Source: Phylloscopus collybita
Taxonomy: Eukaryota > Chordata > Aves > Passeriformes > Phylloscopidae
NCBI GenBank assembly: GCA_027886175.1
Contig: JAJNNQ010000003.1
Location: 6,921,501-6,985,500, forward strand
Direction of reading: 5' to 3'
DNA: 64,000 bases
Below, one piece after another: positions 1-29,843 of this stretch. A model generated the notes under the pieces. That model worked only from the letters and a program-made list of their open reading frames with translations. It did no database searches and was not told the DNA's origin. The position numbers were made by a program, and so were the translations under genes. The number at the start of each line of letters is the position of its first letter. Within the stretch, counting starts at the first letter, position 1.

Positions 1-1757
1 GTTTCATCTTCTTGCAGTTTCATGCTGTCACCTCTGAAATCTTCAATTTTAAGGTGTTAAGTACTGTAAAAGAGCGCTTGTCCCAAGAAAGCCTCTGATG
101 TCTAAGGGCTGTTTTTTAAGCAACAACCAGACATCTGGAATAGTCTTGATTGTGGTGTATAATTGAGGATATGCCTGTGAGTTCCACTGCCAGTCTAGCA
201 AGTTTTTTACAAGGACTGATTTGTAATAAATTGCATTGGTATTTTAGTGTAAAATGGTAATATATGAAATTGTAATGCTGTAATTGGAGAGGATAAACTT
301 ACCCAGTTACATGAAATTTTGGATAAGCGATTGCTAGTTAAAAGAAAGGGCTTAAATTGATTTTAACATTTTATTTGAGAAGATAGAGATTAACTCTTTT
401 GCTCATGTTCAACCAAGGTTGAACACCTAAAATTCTAATAACTTGCCTTCCTCTTCAACTTGCTCTGAAATGGAGGAGAAAGCACTGATGTTGTTATCAC
501 TGCTCAGCAGCACTGCCTTGATCTCAGATAGCTCCAGTTTGGAATGTTTTTTTGGTTCGAGAGCAATGGCAAAAACTACCACCCAGAGATAAAGATGAAA
601 ACAGGAGCCAACGGGCAATAGAAGAGCAGAGTTCATACATGAAGAAAAGGATGGCAAAACCTATTCCTGACTCTGGAAACTCTTCTTAAATATGTTGTCA
701 AAGTGCTTTGTAATGCAGCTCTTCAAGTCTTCTTTCATCACCTCTTTTCCAGGCTTTTCATGGTACATCAGCAGATAGTACAGTATCACAAACAGCTCCA
801 GGGTGATATGAGAAGTGTAACCATGATTATAGATTCCACTCTCTTATCCTGGTATGTGAGCAGGTTATTTATTTAAACAACAAAAAAGATGCTTTGCACG
901 ATAGATACGCTTCCCTAATTGGTGTTTTTTTAATGGGTGGAAATGAAATCCAAAACACTTGAGCTTTTGTGGTCTTCTGTTCTAATCCACAGTTAAACTT
1001 CACCAGGCTGAGAACTGATTTTAGTCTTTTTGAACATACACACCTACAAAAACATTAATGTAATGTTTCCAAAGAACCATCCATGTATTTTAAAAATACT
1101 TCCTCGTTTGTGCAAATGTGTAAAATCCTCTCAATAGTGGTGGCTGATTACTACCAGTATCTTTTTGGCTTTTTTAAAATGAAAGTCTTTCAATTTAGTA
1201 TATCCTTCTTACAGAGGTCTGACCGTAGTAGTAGGCTGTGTGTGCCTTAGTCTCAAATCATTTAATCTGGATGTGAAAGTGACTTTCTAAACTTGGAAGC
1301 TGGGAAATCCTTCAATTACTGCAGTGATGTGACTGATAGTCACTGCTTAAATACCTATGAGTTTATGTCACTTCTTTTGCTAAGTTCATGTTCTCTATAA
1401 ACATTATCTCTTTAGGCAAACACTGTCCATTTCTTTCTGATGCATCAACCGCAAGCTGCTGGTAGCCTGACCTTGTTAGAGAAACATTTTGGGTTACAGC
1501 TTGAAGTAGAGGAAAAAGAGATGCACAGCACACCGCTTCCTGTCTCAGTAGCCCCGTGCTTGTGTTGCACAACATGGTTTGCAAAGCAGATGCTGTAAGG
1601 AAAGGAGTAATAACATTTGCAGCATCTGCCTTAAACACTTGCTCAATGGTGAAACTTGTTGCAGAAACACCAGAGCTGCCTCTGCATGACCACAACAATG
1701 AAGAGTTTCAGTTCTGACCAAAGGCGATGCTTTTCACAGCAGTGCTCCGTTGTGGTG
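1..1757. other. Non-coding DNA, probable PIK3CA intron 1 (left part)
   Basis: No open frame here looks like a conserved protein and no CpG island is present. The sequence is AT-rich unique DNA with short T and A runs. Because the first coding exon of PIK3CA lies at 10,895 and that gene has a long intron after its untranslated first exon in vertebrates, intron 1 on the + strand is the most economical reading. Distal upstream DNA cannot be excluded because no promoter is visible in the window. Confidence 0.55.
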
Positions 1758-2232
1758 TGTTACAGAACAAGTGTGTAACTGCACAGGCCAAGGAGTGGGG
1801 TCACAAAGAGGACACTTGGTTTGGGGGCATGTCTGCCTTGTATGACCCATGGAGCAGACCCTTAATGACCACCGAAATAAGACCTGACCATGTGCAATGG
1901 TGAGACCACACCCACATCACCTCTCATGCTAATGAGGATCCAGAAAACCACACCTACTCTTGCTTCTCATGCTAATGAGGAACCAAAAACTACTGAAGCT
2001 TCTCATGCTAGTGGGGGATGGTTTAAAACTGACCGGGAGTGAAGCACCTGGGATCCTACCACCACTTTGAAGAAGCCCAGGGCACTGACGGACCAACAGA
2101 ACACCACAGGATCTTGGTGGAGTCCCACAGGTGGTGACTCTCTCCTGCTTGCACTCTCTCTCTCTCTTCTCTTTCCCTTATACGCTTTATGTGGCAAAAT
2201 AACGTTGAAATTGTTGAACAGGCATTTGGTCT
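1758..2232 (+). mobile_element. Probable solo LTR of an endogenous retrovirus (edges approximate)
   Basis: The segment contrasts with its AT-rich surroundings and has the layout of a retroviral LTR. Three copies of a TCTCATGCTAATGAGG-like repeat (1,922-1,937; 1,965-1,980; 2,001-2,016, the last degenerate) sit where a U3 enhancer would be. A GC-richer stretch follows, then a pyrimidine tract of CT repeats (about 2,149-2,178), and an AATAAC near 2,198 that could be a weak poly(A) signal. No gag, pol or env reading frame is found on either side, so a solo LTR is likeliest. I did not find clear terminal TG/CA boundaries with a target-site duplication, and the family is not identified. An unrelated old repeat remains possible. 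Confidence 0.4.
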
Positions 2233-5200
2233 CATTTGCAGCCTAATTTGTGCAGGGAACTTTAACAGCAAATCATAACAGAGGTTTCTAACAGTCATGT
2301 ACAGGAATGATAAACATTTGATTAAGGATGCTGAAGAACCGTGTCCCAGTTTACCAGAGCTGGTTTTGTGCTTCAGGCTGGAGCATGCAGGGCCTGCTGA
2401 CACGCACAGTCACAGTGAATCGTGTTTGTTTGCACTTGTTGAACACAAAGGCAAGTGCAGTGATGTCTTGAGCATCATGGTTGTGGTATCCAACCTGTAA
2501 ATGCAAAGAAAAGTTCTGTTCAACCAGGGTCAACAGCTACGATAAGAATAAACACTTCTTGAGGTTTCATAGGAACTTTGTTTTCTTTGTAACTTATGTG
2601 AAACAGTCAGAGAAGTTTACAAAATGGGAATTTAGTCTTGCAGTGTTGTTTCACATAGAATGCCCAGTGTTCCTATGTGCTTAGGTGAAATATACCAATG
2701 TGATCTGTGACCTTTAGGGAGATGAAGCCTGATGAGAGCCATTAGTGGTGCCAAATTCTTTGCAGACAAATATTATCACCACTTGGTGTGGGGGATAGGC
2801 AGGAGAGTCTTGGTCTGTTGAAAATATTTTATGGAAAACTGTTGCTGTTTACTTCTCAGTAGGGTTATCATCTACTGCTAAATAAATATTTAGTTAATCA
2901 CCACTGACTGTATAACAAACAAGTGATAGGGAGTAGGACTTCATTTCTGACTGACCCTTGAAAAGTTGTGGTATTTTCCTGTCGTGACTGTAGCTCATAT
3001 GGGAGCAGACAACAGCTTCCACAGGGCAGGGTTTGCACGGAGCTGGATTTGTTTGCTGCTATCTTATTCCATGTGTCTTTGTATAGGATAACCTCCTAAG
3101 AACTGTGTGAGTTTCAGTTGTTTATGGGACAAGTGTATTTAGCTGCAGAATTCAATTTTTTCATTACAGTGGCTGTGCCTTTGTGTTAACTTTGCTACCA
3201 ACTTCCTTCACTCAACAAATGGCTTTGAAAAGGGAGCTAAGGAATAGCTCAGCGGAGAAAGCATTGTTTTAGTTTTTCAGTTGAGAGGTTTAAACAAAGA
3301 GAAAAATAAAACAACCTACTTCCACAGCTTTTTCTGAGCCATGTGGTTCCTTACAAATCCTCTAACAAAAATGAAGTTGCATGCTATCCTCTGTTTGCCA
3401 GTAAATAAAAGATAATGATTTCTGCTAACTGAATCCAGTAAGTCCATGCAGACTAAACCCATGCTTCTGTTAAGTACTGTTTGGCTACAGAAGTCTGTAA
3501 AGATAGCATAAATGGAAGGTTAATTTATATTTGGATTACAGAACTGAAACTTCTGTTTCCAGTTCACTGTTCTAGGCTTACTATTAAAAATCTGTGAAGA
3601 TGCAAGAATGGTGCTATCCACTGCCACTCCAAAAGCTTTTTCTGGTTTTATGCATTGGTTGCTTTCAGGGTCTGGAGTAACTTAGTACAGCAGAAAGACT
3701 TTATCTCAATTTAGAGTTGCTGCCAGACTGCATCCTAGGAAATGTTACATGGGAAGTAAACAAGCTACTGTAAGTCAGTCTGAGTCTGATGTCTTTTTCA
3801 GCTGCTTCTTAGCAAAGAAAAGACACACCGGGTGACTATTCTATGTAAAGATGAATGTAGATTAATAATTGAACCCTCTTGACACCATTGCATGTGTTAG
3901 AGAGGCAAGAGTAGCTGAGTGAGGTCTGCAGTACCTCTGGAGTGTTATTGCAGTTCTTTCCCTGCCTTTCTGCGTAGGGACAGTTGGGAGAGGAAATCTT
4001 TCTTCTTCCTCGGTGCAACTGGAGGTTCATTGTGCTGCAGCAGTTACTTCTGAAAGCCAGGGTGACAAAACTGGGGAGATCAGCACCAGGAAAGGTCCTG
4101 GATCTGAGTTACAGATCAGCTACACAGCTGCTCGTGTTGGGTGGGGATTCAGACAAGACCGGAGCGCAGAACACCTGGATTAACTCTGCTCTGGTTCCTT
4201 GTCTGTGTGCCAGCACTTCCTGTTTTTAAAGATCCTGTTTACTGTCTGCATTCCAAATACCCCAGGAAGGTGGGAGGATGGGAAGAAACATGGAAAGAAA
4301 AGTAAACAGCATTATTTAAGGGGGAAATTTTGTATTTTTTTTGTTTTATAACTAGCATTTGTTACTTTTCAAACCTGGTTTCATTAGTTACATTCTAGAG
4401 CAAGCTTTTGTTTACATCATCTGGCACTAATTTCTAAAAGTAGAACTGCATGTGAAAGCTGACATTGAAACCATTAATATTTGCAGCAAGGGGCAGAGTA
4501 AGGTTTTGTGGTGTGCTTTGGCTTTGTGTTCTTCTTGATGTTCACATAAAACAATGTTTGTCAGTCATACAAAGGGGAGTATTAAACAAAAACATGTAAT
4601 CAGAGGAAAACCTTATTTCTATGGGTACAAAATGGAATGTTGCTCTGGTTTTGTTGCCAAACTTTAAAGTTTTTGATTTAAACAGCTTGAAAGAATTTGG
4701 GTGCTGCTCACTGACCTTCAGAGCTCACAGCCTGCCATGGAGGAACAGCACAGAGCCAGGTGGAAATGTAATTCTCATCCTGCTACACAGCAAGCCAAGC
4801 TAATGGCTGAAATAATGAGTAAGCAGATATGTGAAATGTAAATAGATGATATGTTGCTTTTCTAGTTCTTTGTTGTGCTTTATGACTACTAGTCTTCAAT
4901 AAATAACAAAATCCTGTCCTTTGAGGTGGAGCTAGAGATGGAATTACTGAATGATTTTGGACTAAAAAGGAAAATGTAATTCCATGCTTTTCTTTGTTTA
5001 ACAAAGAGAAGAAGTTCTGCCTTTAGCTGGAAGAAAATGTTCTAGGACAGATATTCTGCCTTTGGTATGTCATGGGATCCCTAGGGAGAAGGCACAGTCG
5101 TAGTGGGAGTTCTGGAGGTCACCAGCAACTTGAAAATGCTTCTTTCTCGTGATCCTGTTTTCATGGCTCCCAGACACTGAGGGAAGCTATAAACACTATG

Positions 5201-8200
5201 CCTGCATGGATGGGGGAGGGCAAGCAAGGAGATTTCAGAATAAGAATTCACAAAGGTCTTTTGGTTCACTTGGAGAGGAAAAACAATACTCCAGCAATAG
5301 TAAATATTTTTAAACTGATCATCTTGGATTTGTTTCAGCTGTTTGATCCTGCAGCAACATAACACACGTAGTTCCTCTTGGGAAATACTTTGTCGTGAGT
5401 TCTTCTTTTTTCAGGATGACCTCACCATTAATTTTATTCATAGTATCTGAAAGTCACTAGGAGAATATTGTATTCTGAAAAAATAATTTTGGATGTAAGA
5501 TAACCTTGAAGAGAACAACTCTGAAACGTAGCCACCCCATAGTCTCATATCTAACTACGGTGAAACTGCTTTTCACTAATTTGTAGTGAGGTTTTGCATT
5601 CACAGGAATTTTGTATTTCAGCAGTACTATTATTCTACAGACGTTGCCAATAATTTTAAAGGGCTTTAGCTTTGTCTAGAATAGGAGAAATGCACTCAGC
5701 ACTGTTCTTGAAGGGTGGAAGAAATGGGTAACTACAAATAAAATTGGTAGTGTTTGGAAATACTTGACTGTTTCTGAAGGAAACGAAATGTTAGGATGTT
5801 TTTGACAGTGTTAAATCCTCCTGTTTGCTTCCCTTGGGCTGCTGTTTGTGATCAGATAAGGAGTTCCGGGTATCTGCACATTTTCTGGGAAATAAGGACG
5901 AAAGCAATACGTACGAAGTAAGACACGCCTGCAATGCAACAGTCTGCTGCTTTCTATTCTGAACAAAGCAGTATTTTTACCAGTTATATCTGTGTACAAT
6001 AATGTTTTCATGGGGGGCAGTTTCAGACATCTTTGTACTGGCCTTCCTGGATTCTGGAGGAGTGCCAACTTGGCAAACAGAAAGAACAAAAGGACAGTAC
6101 TGAAAATACCTAGTCTGGGGCAGTCTTACTGTCACCACACAGCAGGTTTGGACAGCAGCAAAATTAGACAGACAACTCTGCCCAGTTCTCTTCATGTTTT
6201 AGAGTGCCTGATCTGTCTGATCATGAGAATAAAACATTTTGGCATTTAGAAAGGTTGAAATGTCCCTTGCATTCTGAAAAGTGTTGTTCTTGTTCCAGGA
6301 ACTCTTTTATTTGCACAAACTCACAGCTTCTGTTTTGGGGATTCCACAGTTTGTTTATAAAGGTTTATTTGGGGTCATACTTGTAATTGATACTTCTGTC
6401 AGTGTGATAGAGAATCAGGAAAATCATTTAGCCTATGCATGAGAGCACAGTAAATCAAGATCATAAATTGTTGGATTGTTAAATGAATAGACTGCAATGC
6501 TAGAAGTCTAAAGGAAACTTCAACCTGGAAAAGAAATCAAATCCAGACACAAATCCTAATGAGCAGCTCTCTGATACCAAAGATGCCACAAAATATTATA
6601 AAACATTGCTACATCCTGTTTGTGAAAACAGTGTAATGGGATTTGTCTTGTGACTGGAAAAACTAATGGACTTCAATTAAATTGTAGCAGTTTGCTGAAT
6701 GACTCATTCAATTTCAAACGTGGGCTGATAAAATTGTATCGAGTGTTTAGTCTGTCCTTTTGAATGGGTTTTAAAACACTGGCTGATGTGCACAGCAGTG
6801 CAGATTATTCAGTGCTTAGTCTCCGGGATGTGTGTGCCTCTTCGCATAAGCATCCCATGTTTTATACTTTATTACAATATTTAATACAATATTACAGTAT
6901 GGTGCACTTCTTGCTTCCTTGCATGCTCGCTACATTTCCTGCTAGTTGGTACTTTAGAGAGGAAAAAACTTGCAGAGCCTAAAGATAAACTGTAGGTACT
7001 TGTGATGATGACAGACAGGCTTTACTATGTCTGCTAAAGTGAACAATAATATTTTTTCCCCTAGATTGCACCATGACCTGCAGATTATCTTCATCTGTGG
7101 GGTGACAAAACTGTCATAGTTTACTGAAACCAAATTTTCTAAACTTGGAATCTCGTATTCTTAATAAGGAACTACTCCATCTATATCAGATGATAGCTGA
7201 TTTCTATCCTGTAAGAAAATAGGTTATATAAATTAGCATCTATATGCTAATGTATCCGTAATCAAGTAGGAATCTGTATTATGGAAGGCATGTTTATCTT
7301 CCTGCTGTCTTCCCTCATGTATGTTTATTCTTTTTGAATGGAATCTGAAAACTAGAGATTGTTTTGCACTGGTCCAGATGTCCCAAAGCTTTTGGCAGGG
7401 GGAAAAATGTTTAAGGTGCTTTAGGAAGGTCAGGGATTGCAGGTGTGATGCAGTGTTCATTTGAAGTGTTTGCATGTCCCCTTAGTTTGATTTGAATAAC
7501 ATGTCTCTAGAATTCCCTTTAAATTACAGTCCTTTTACTGTCGAAGAACATAATTGATTCTATTTATTCCAGGCAGCCTTCCAGATTTGAAAGTGTACAC
7601 AGAAACACAAGCTGCCAGCTATACTTCAAAACTGTTTCTGTTTACATTCTTGCTTTCCAAATCCAAACCCTGGAGGCGTGCTTACATGTGCAAGTAAAAT
7701 GAATGTGCACACAGAGTGACTGCGTGCACCCTTCCAGCACATGCCTGTATCCCAGCTTGAAACAAAAGCTGCTGTCTTGGTGCAGTTGCTCTAAAAATTG
7801 TAGATTTGAGGATGTCACATTTGAACCATTTGCAAATTTTTAAAGAAACGGTATTGAGTTGTCATTTAAGGTTTGAATTCTTTAAGGAAACCAAGGCTGA
7901 TGTTTATTTTGAAGAGATGCTTGGCTAAAAGGATTTACATTTTTGATGTATGTGTGTCCCCCACTCCTGTCTCCCTTTCTTTGTTGCTGTTTGGGAGGGA
8001 GGAAGACTTGGAGTGAGGAGGCACCATCCTTGCAGCTGCTCTTGCCCAGCACTGCTGCTGCAATCAGGCAGCCCCCCAGTGCAGACCTGCCTTAGGCTGA
8101 CTCCATGGGGATCTCAGGAAGGAGCTAAAGCAGCAGAAGGCAGCACAAGGAAGGGAAAGTGAGTTGTTCTTTGCCTCTTCCGTCCAGTTGGCTCAGGGAG

Positions 8201-9370
8201 CCCCAGTGCCAGCAGGGTAAGGAGTGAGAACACATGCCTTGGGCAGGGTGAAAATGGGCTCTCATGGTTCAGAAGAGCCTCAGCAGGATGATGGAACTGA
8301 AATTAAAAGGCTGCTGGTATAAACTCAGTCTGTGTTGTGAATATTTAATTTGGTTGCCCTCCATCTGTACTATCATTGTGTGTGTGTGTGGACAGGAGAG
8401 CTCATATGACTGCATATTCTTGTTTGTTTGGGGGCTTTGTACTGGTTTGTGCCATAACAGTGATGTGCTTCTGCCTGTGTTTGCAGTTCAGAAATGTAAA
8501 TAGGCATGTGATTCAGTGATAGGGAGAGGGAACCTTGTTCATGCATTGCCTGATCAAAAAGATGCCATTTAACTTGCGTATTTCGTTTTATCTGTGAGCT
8601 GAGGATAGTTATCAGTGGTTTGGAACCCTCCAAGTTACTCTGAGTGGTGTTATTTGGGTTCACTGGGAATGTTTTGTAATTGGTAAGCTTCCCAAGTTTG
8701 TCTCTGTAAATACACTGTGTGTGCTGAGAGCTTTCCATTTCAGCATCCGCTCACTGAGGCTATTACAATGATGAGGGAAATAAAACAGCTTCTTTAAGCG
8801 CTTTCTTAAAAAGAAGTCAGTTGCAAAGCGTTTCTAAATATGCATGAGGTGGTAGTGGAAAAGCATTTTTCTAAATCTGCAGTGGCACTTCAATACTTTC
8901 ATGGGTATTTTTAAAAGCCCAAACTGCAGCTACAAAGGAGGGATTAAAAAAAACAACCCTATTGCTACTCAGAGTTGCTTAGGAAGCAGTGGATTTGGAA
9001 AACATCATTTTCATTCTAATGTTTCTTTGTAAGAACTGAAGTGTGGCAAGAGCAGGTACTGGATGTGCTAGGAAGAAAGGTTTTTAGAAAAGAAACACTA
9101 ATGCAAGCAGGGAGAATCACTTTTTTTTACTCATATATGAAATGTTACATATTAATCTTATATGTACATAATTTAATATATACAGAAATGGATATAAATA
9201 CACATTTTTAAAAATTGCTGAGCATTACAACCATTGCTTTTCCACAGTGAAAGTTTTGAGGAAGTTGATCCAACAGAAGAGATGTGAAGCTGTTGGCTTG
9301 TGGGTTTCCCTTCCTTTGTGTTATTAAGAAAACAGAGATACAGGGGCAGTCCTTAGAGGGTTTGTGACTG
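2233..9370. other. Non-coding DNA, probable PIK3CA intron 1 (middle part)
   Basis: About 7 kb of AT-rich sequence without a recognisable exon or CpG island. A short TG dinucleotide run lies at about 8,377-8,391. A GC-richer patch at about 7,950-8,250 has open frames, but they resemble no known protein and have no splice-site support. AT-rich runs near 9,140-9,210 are low complexity. Confidence 0.5.
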
Positions 9371-9637
9371 TAGTGATAGGACAAGGAGGAATGGGTATGA
9401 ACTGAAAGAGGGTAAATTTAGGCTAGGTAGGTGTTAGGAAGAAATTCTTGACTGTGAGGGTGGTGAGGCCCTTGCACAGGGTGCCCAGAGAAGCTGTGGC
9501 TGCCCCATCCCTGAAGTGTCCAAGGCCAGCTTGGACAGGGCTGGGAGCAACCTGGGACAGTGGAAAGTGTCCCTGTCCATGGCAAGGGGGTTGGAATGAG
9601 ATGGTCTTTAGGGTCCCATTCCATGATTCTGTGATTG
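9371..9637 (+). mobile_element. CR1 LINE fragment, 3' end, sense
   Basis: The sequence matches the familiar 3' portion of avian CR1. It opens with a segment like gataggacaaggaggaatgg, then passes through the gtgaggccc, gtgcccagagaagctgtgg and ccctgtccatggca blocks. It closes at the typical ttggaatgagatggtctttagggtccc stretch and the ATTCTGTGATT terminal octamer-type repeat. This is a 5'-truncated copy of about 270 bp with no coding capacity, as most CR1 copies are. Confidence 0.9.
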
Positions 9638-10894
9638 ATCTCTCCGAAATTAAAGAGTAATGAATGCACAGATAAGCAACTTCATTCTATTAAAGAAAAA
9701 TTCAGGATATTGTATGAAAATATCAGGATTCCAGTAAAGAAGACCAAATATTTTGTAACATGGAGTGTTCTTCAGTCTTGTCACAGGATGCCAACAGAAT
9801 GTGAAAACATTCTGAGTAAACTGGATTTCTTTTGCAAATACACTGGATTTCTTTTGCAAATACACAAATATTGCCTCTGGTTAAGGAAATTAAGGGGATT
9901 AGGAATGTTTATTGGTGAAGTATCACTGTGTGCCTGCTGGGTAGTTCTGCTCTCTTTTCGTCATCTCCCCTCACCCACTGGGCTATAAAACATCTCTGCT
10001 CTGTCCAGATTCTGGTTTTTTACACTCTGTCCCATTCTCATTTTCCCTTTTTCTCATGCTCATTTCCTCTGCTCTAAGATGGCCAGAGCAGCACAGATAG
10101 AGAGTCACACGTGTTCCCCTCCTTCTCTTTGGCTTGGCAGGGACATTGATGCAGCTGCCAAAGGGAACTGGGACAGGGCATTGGCGCTAAATTAAACAAG
10201 CCCAGCTACAAAGTGTTAGTGGGGCTCAATTCTTCTGTCTCATTCATGGAAAAAAGGGTCTGTTGTTGGTGTAAGTAGCTTATACTGATCTGAAACAGCT
10301 ATGGCCAAGTCTTGTGTGTACATAGATTCTAAAAATCAAGTTTAGAGCTTTTAGTAAATATTTGTAACTACTATGTAAGTGTTGTTTGAATACTTTAGAG
10401 GTTTGAGATGACAAAAAAATGTAGAAGCATTGGTTTAGCTAAACTTACAAGAGCTGATGGTTTGTATCATCCAAATTATAATAAATGCTTCACTTTCCAA
10501 ATTAAAACTGTGGAGAATTTGGCTTGAGATTTGGTTAAAAATTTCTGTAATAATTTGAGTCTTAGGTATTTTCATCCCCCTGCTATTTAAGTTCTATTAA
10601 TGAATTAAAAGTTCAGATTAAAAAAAATATCCTCTATTCTTAAGACTATATGTATATTGGGTTGTGGTTTTTTTCCCAAGCTAGTGTGATTCTATTAACT
10701 GTTTTGTTTGAGTAGATATTTAGATTCAAATGCAAGTTCTTAGGCTTATTTTTATCAAGTCTTTTTTATGCATGAAAAACGCAGTCCTGAATATTCCTCT
10801 ACAATTACAAGCAGCATTTGAACCATTTTATCTGAAATTCTTGGTGATGTTTGCGTTTTAAATTTTGACATTCAACTTTCTGATTTGCACTCAG
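9638..10894. other. Non-coding DNA before the first PIK3CA coding exon
   Basis: AT-rich intronic sequence ending in the acceptor TTTGCACTCAG at 10,894. A 22-bp unit is duplicated in tandem at 9,821-9,842 and 9,843-9,864. Nothing else recognised. Confidence 0.55.
9821..9864 (+). repeat. 22-bp perfect tandem duplication
   Basis: CTGGATTTCTTTTGCAAATACA occurs twice without a gap (9,821-9,842 and 9,843-9,864). Perfect identity suggests a recent duplication or a short variable repeat. Confidence 0.92.
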
Positions 10895-28784
<17,890 letters not shown>

Positions 28785-29020
28785 ACTGACAGCAAAGAAA
28801 ACAAGAACTGATACCCAGCTTTGTGGGTACTGCACTGTTAATACCCGTTAGCAGCTAAGACTGGTTGCATAGGAATTGCACAAACCATGAACAACATTAG
28901 AATTTATGGCAAGAAAAGAAACGACTTGTTCAGACAACTGTTGGAAAATAATGTAAAACAGGGTTTCAGATAGCACTAAAATCATAAACTTCAAAACTTA
29001 AGCTTTAGTACGATGTGTGC
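28785..29020 (+). other. PIK3CA: Start of PIK3CA 3'UTR
   Basis: The 236 nt directly after the stop codon are unique AT-rich sequence without an AATAAA hexamer, so transcription presumably continues into the CR1 copy that follows. Assigned to the 3'UTR by position. Confidence 0.75.
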
Positions 29021-29843
29021 AGGGACCTTGACAAATTAGAGAGATGGGCAATCACCAAGTGTTATGAAGCTTAACGAGGGCAAGTGCCAGATTCTGCACC
29101 TGGAATGGGGCAATCCTGGTTGTGTGTATGGGCTGGGGAATGAGAGGCTGGACAGCAGCTGTGGAAAGGGACCTGGGGGTCCTGGTTGATGGCAAGTTGA
29201 ACATGAGCCAGCAGTGCCCTGCAGCCAGGAGGGCCAACGCTCTTCTGGGGGCATCAGGCACAGCATTGCTAGCTGAGCAAGGGAGAGGATTGGCCCACCC
29301 TGCTTTGCATTAGGGCAGCCTCACCTTGAATATTATGGGTAGTTTTGGGTGCCACAGTCTAAAAAAAAAAAATCAAGCTATTAAAGAGCGTCCAAAGGAG
29401 GGCCACGAGGATGGTGAAGGGTCTGGGGGGGAAGCCGTATGAGGAGCAGCTGAGATCCCTTGGTCTGTTCAGCTGGAGAAGAGGAGACTGAGCTCAGACC
29501 TCATCAGGCTCTGCAGCTTCTTCACAAGGGGAGGTGGAGGGGCAGGTACCCATGTCTTCTCTCTGGTGGCTGGTGACTTGAGGAAAGGGCATGGAGCTGG
29601 GTCGGGGGAGGTTCAGACTGGATATTAGGAAAAGGTTTTTCACCCAGAGGGTGGTTGGGCACTGAACAGGCTCCCAATGAGGTTATCACAGCCCCAGGCC
29701 TGACAGAGTTCAAGGAGTGTTTGGACAACGCTCTCAGAAACATGGTGGGATTCTTGGGGTGTCCTGTGCAGGGCCAGGAGTTGGACTCAATAATCCCTGT
29801 GGGTCCCTTCCAACTCAGCATATTCTGTGAGTCGTTGATTCGT
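29021..29843 (+). mobile_element. CR1 LINE copy (about 820 bp), sense, inside the probable PIK3CA 3'UTR
   Basis: The copy begins near agggaccttgacaaattagagagatgggc. A segment at about 29,122-29,260 still translates to the CR1 ORF2 C-terminus (GWTAAVERDLGVLVDGKLN, followed by a PAARRANALLG-like block). The untranslated tail follows: tccaaaggagggccacgagg, tcaggctctgcagcttc, a ggatattaggaaaaggttttt block and the terminal ATTCTGTGA repeat near 29,822-29,840. An A12 run at 29,362-29,373 interrupts the usual sequence. It is truncated and has no intact reverse transcriptase. Orientation is the same as PIK3CA. Confidence 0.93.

Noticed and set aside
8377..8391. Short TG dinucleotide run
   Set aside because: Only about seven repeats; ordinary microsatellite of no evident significance.
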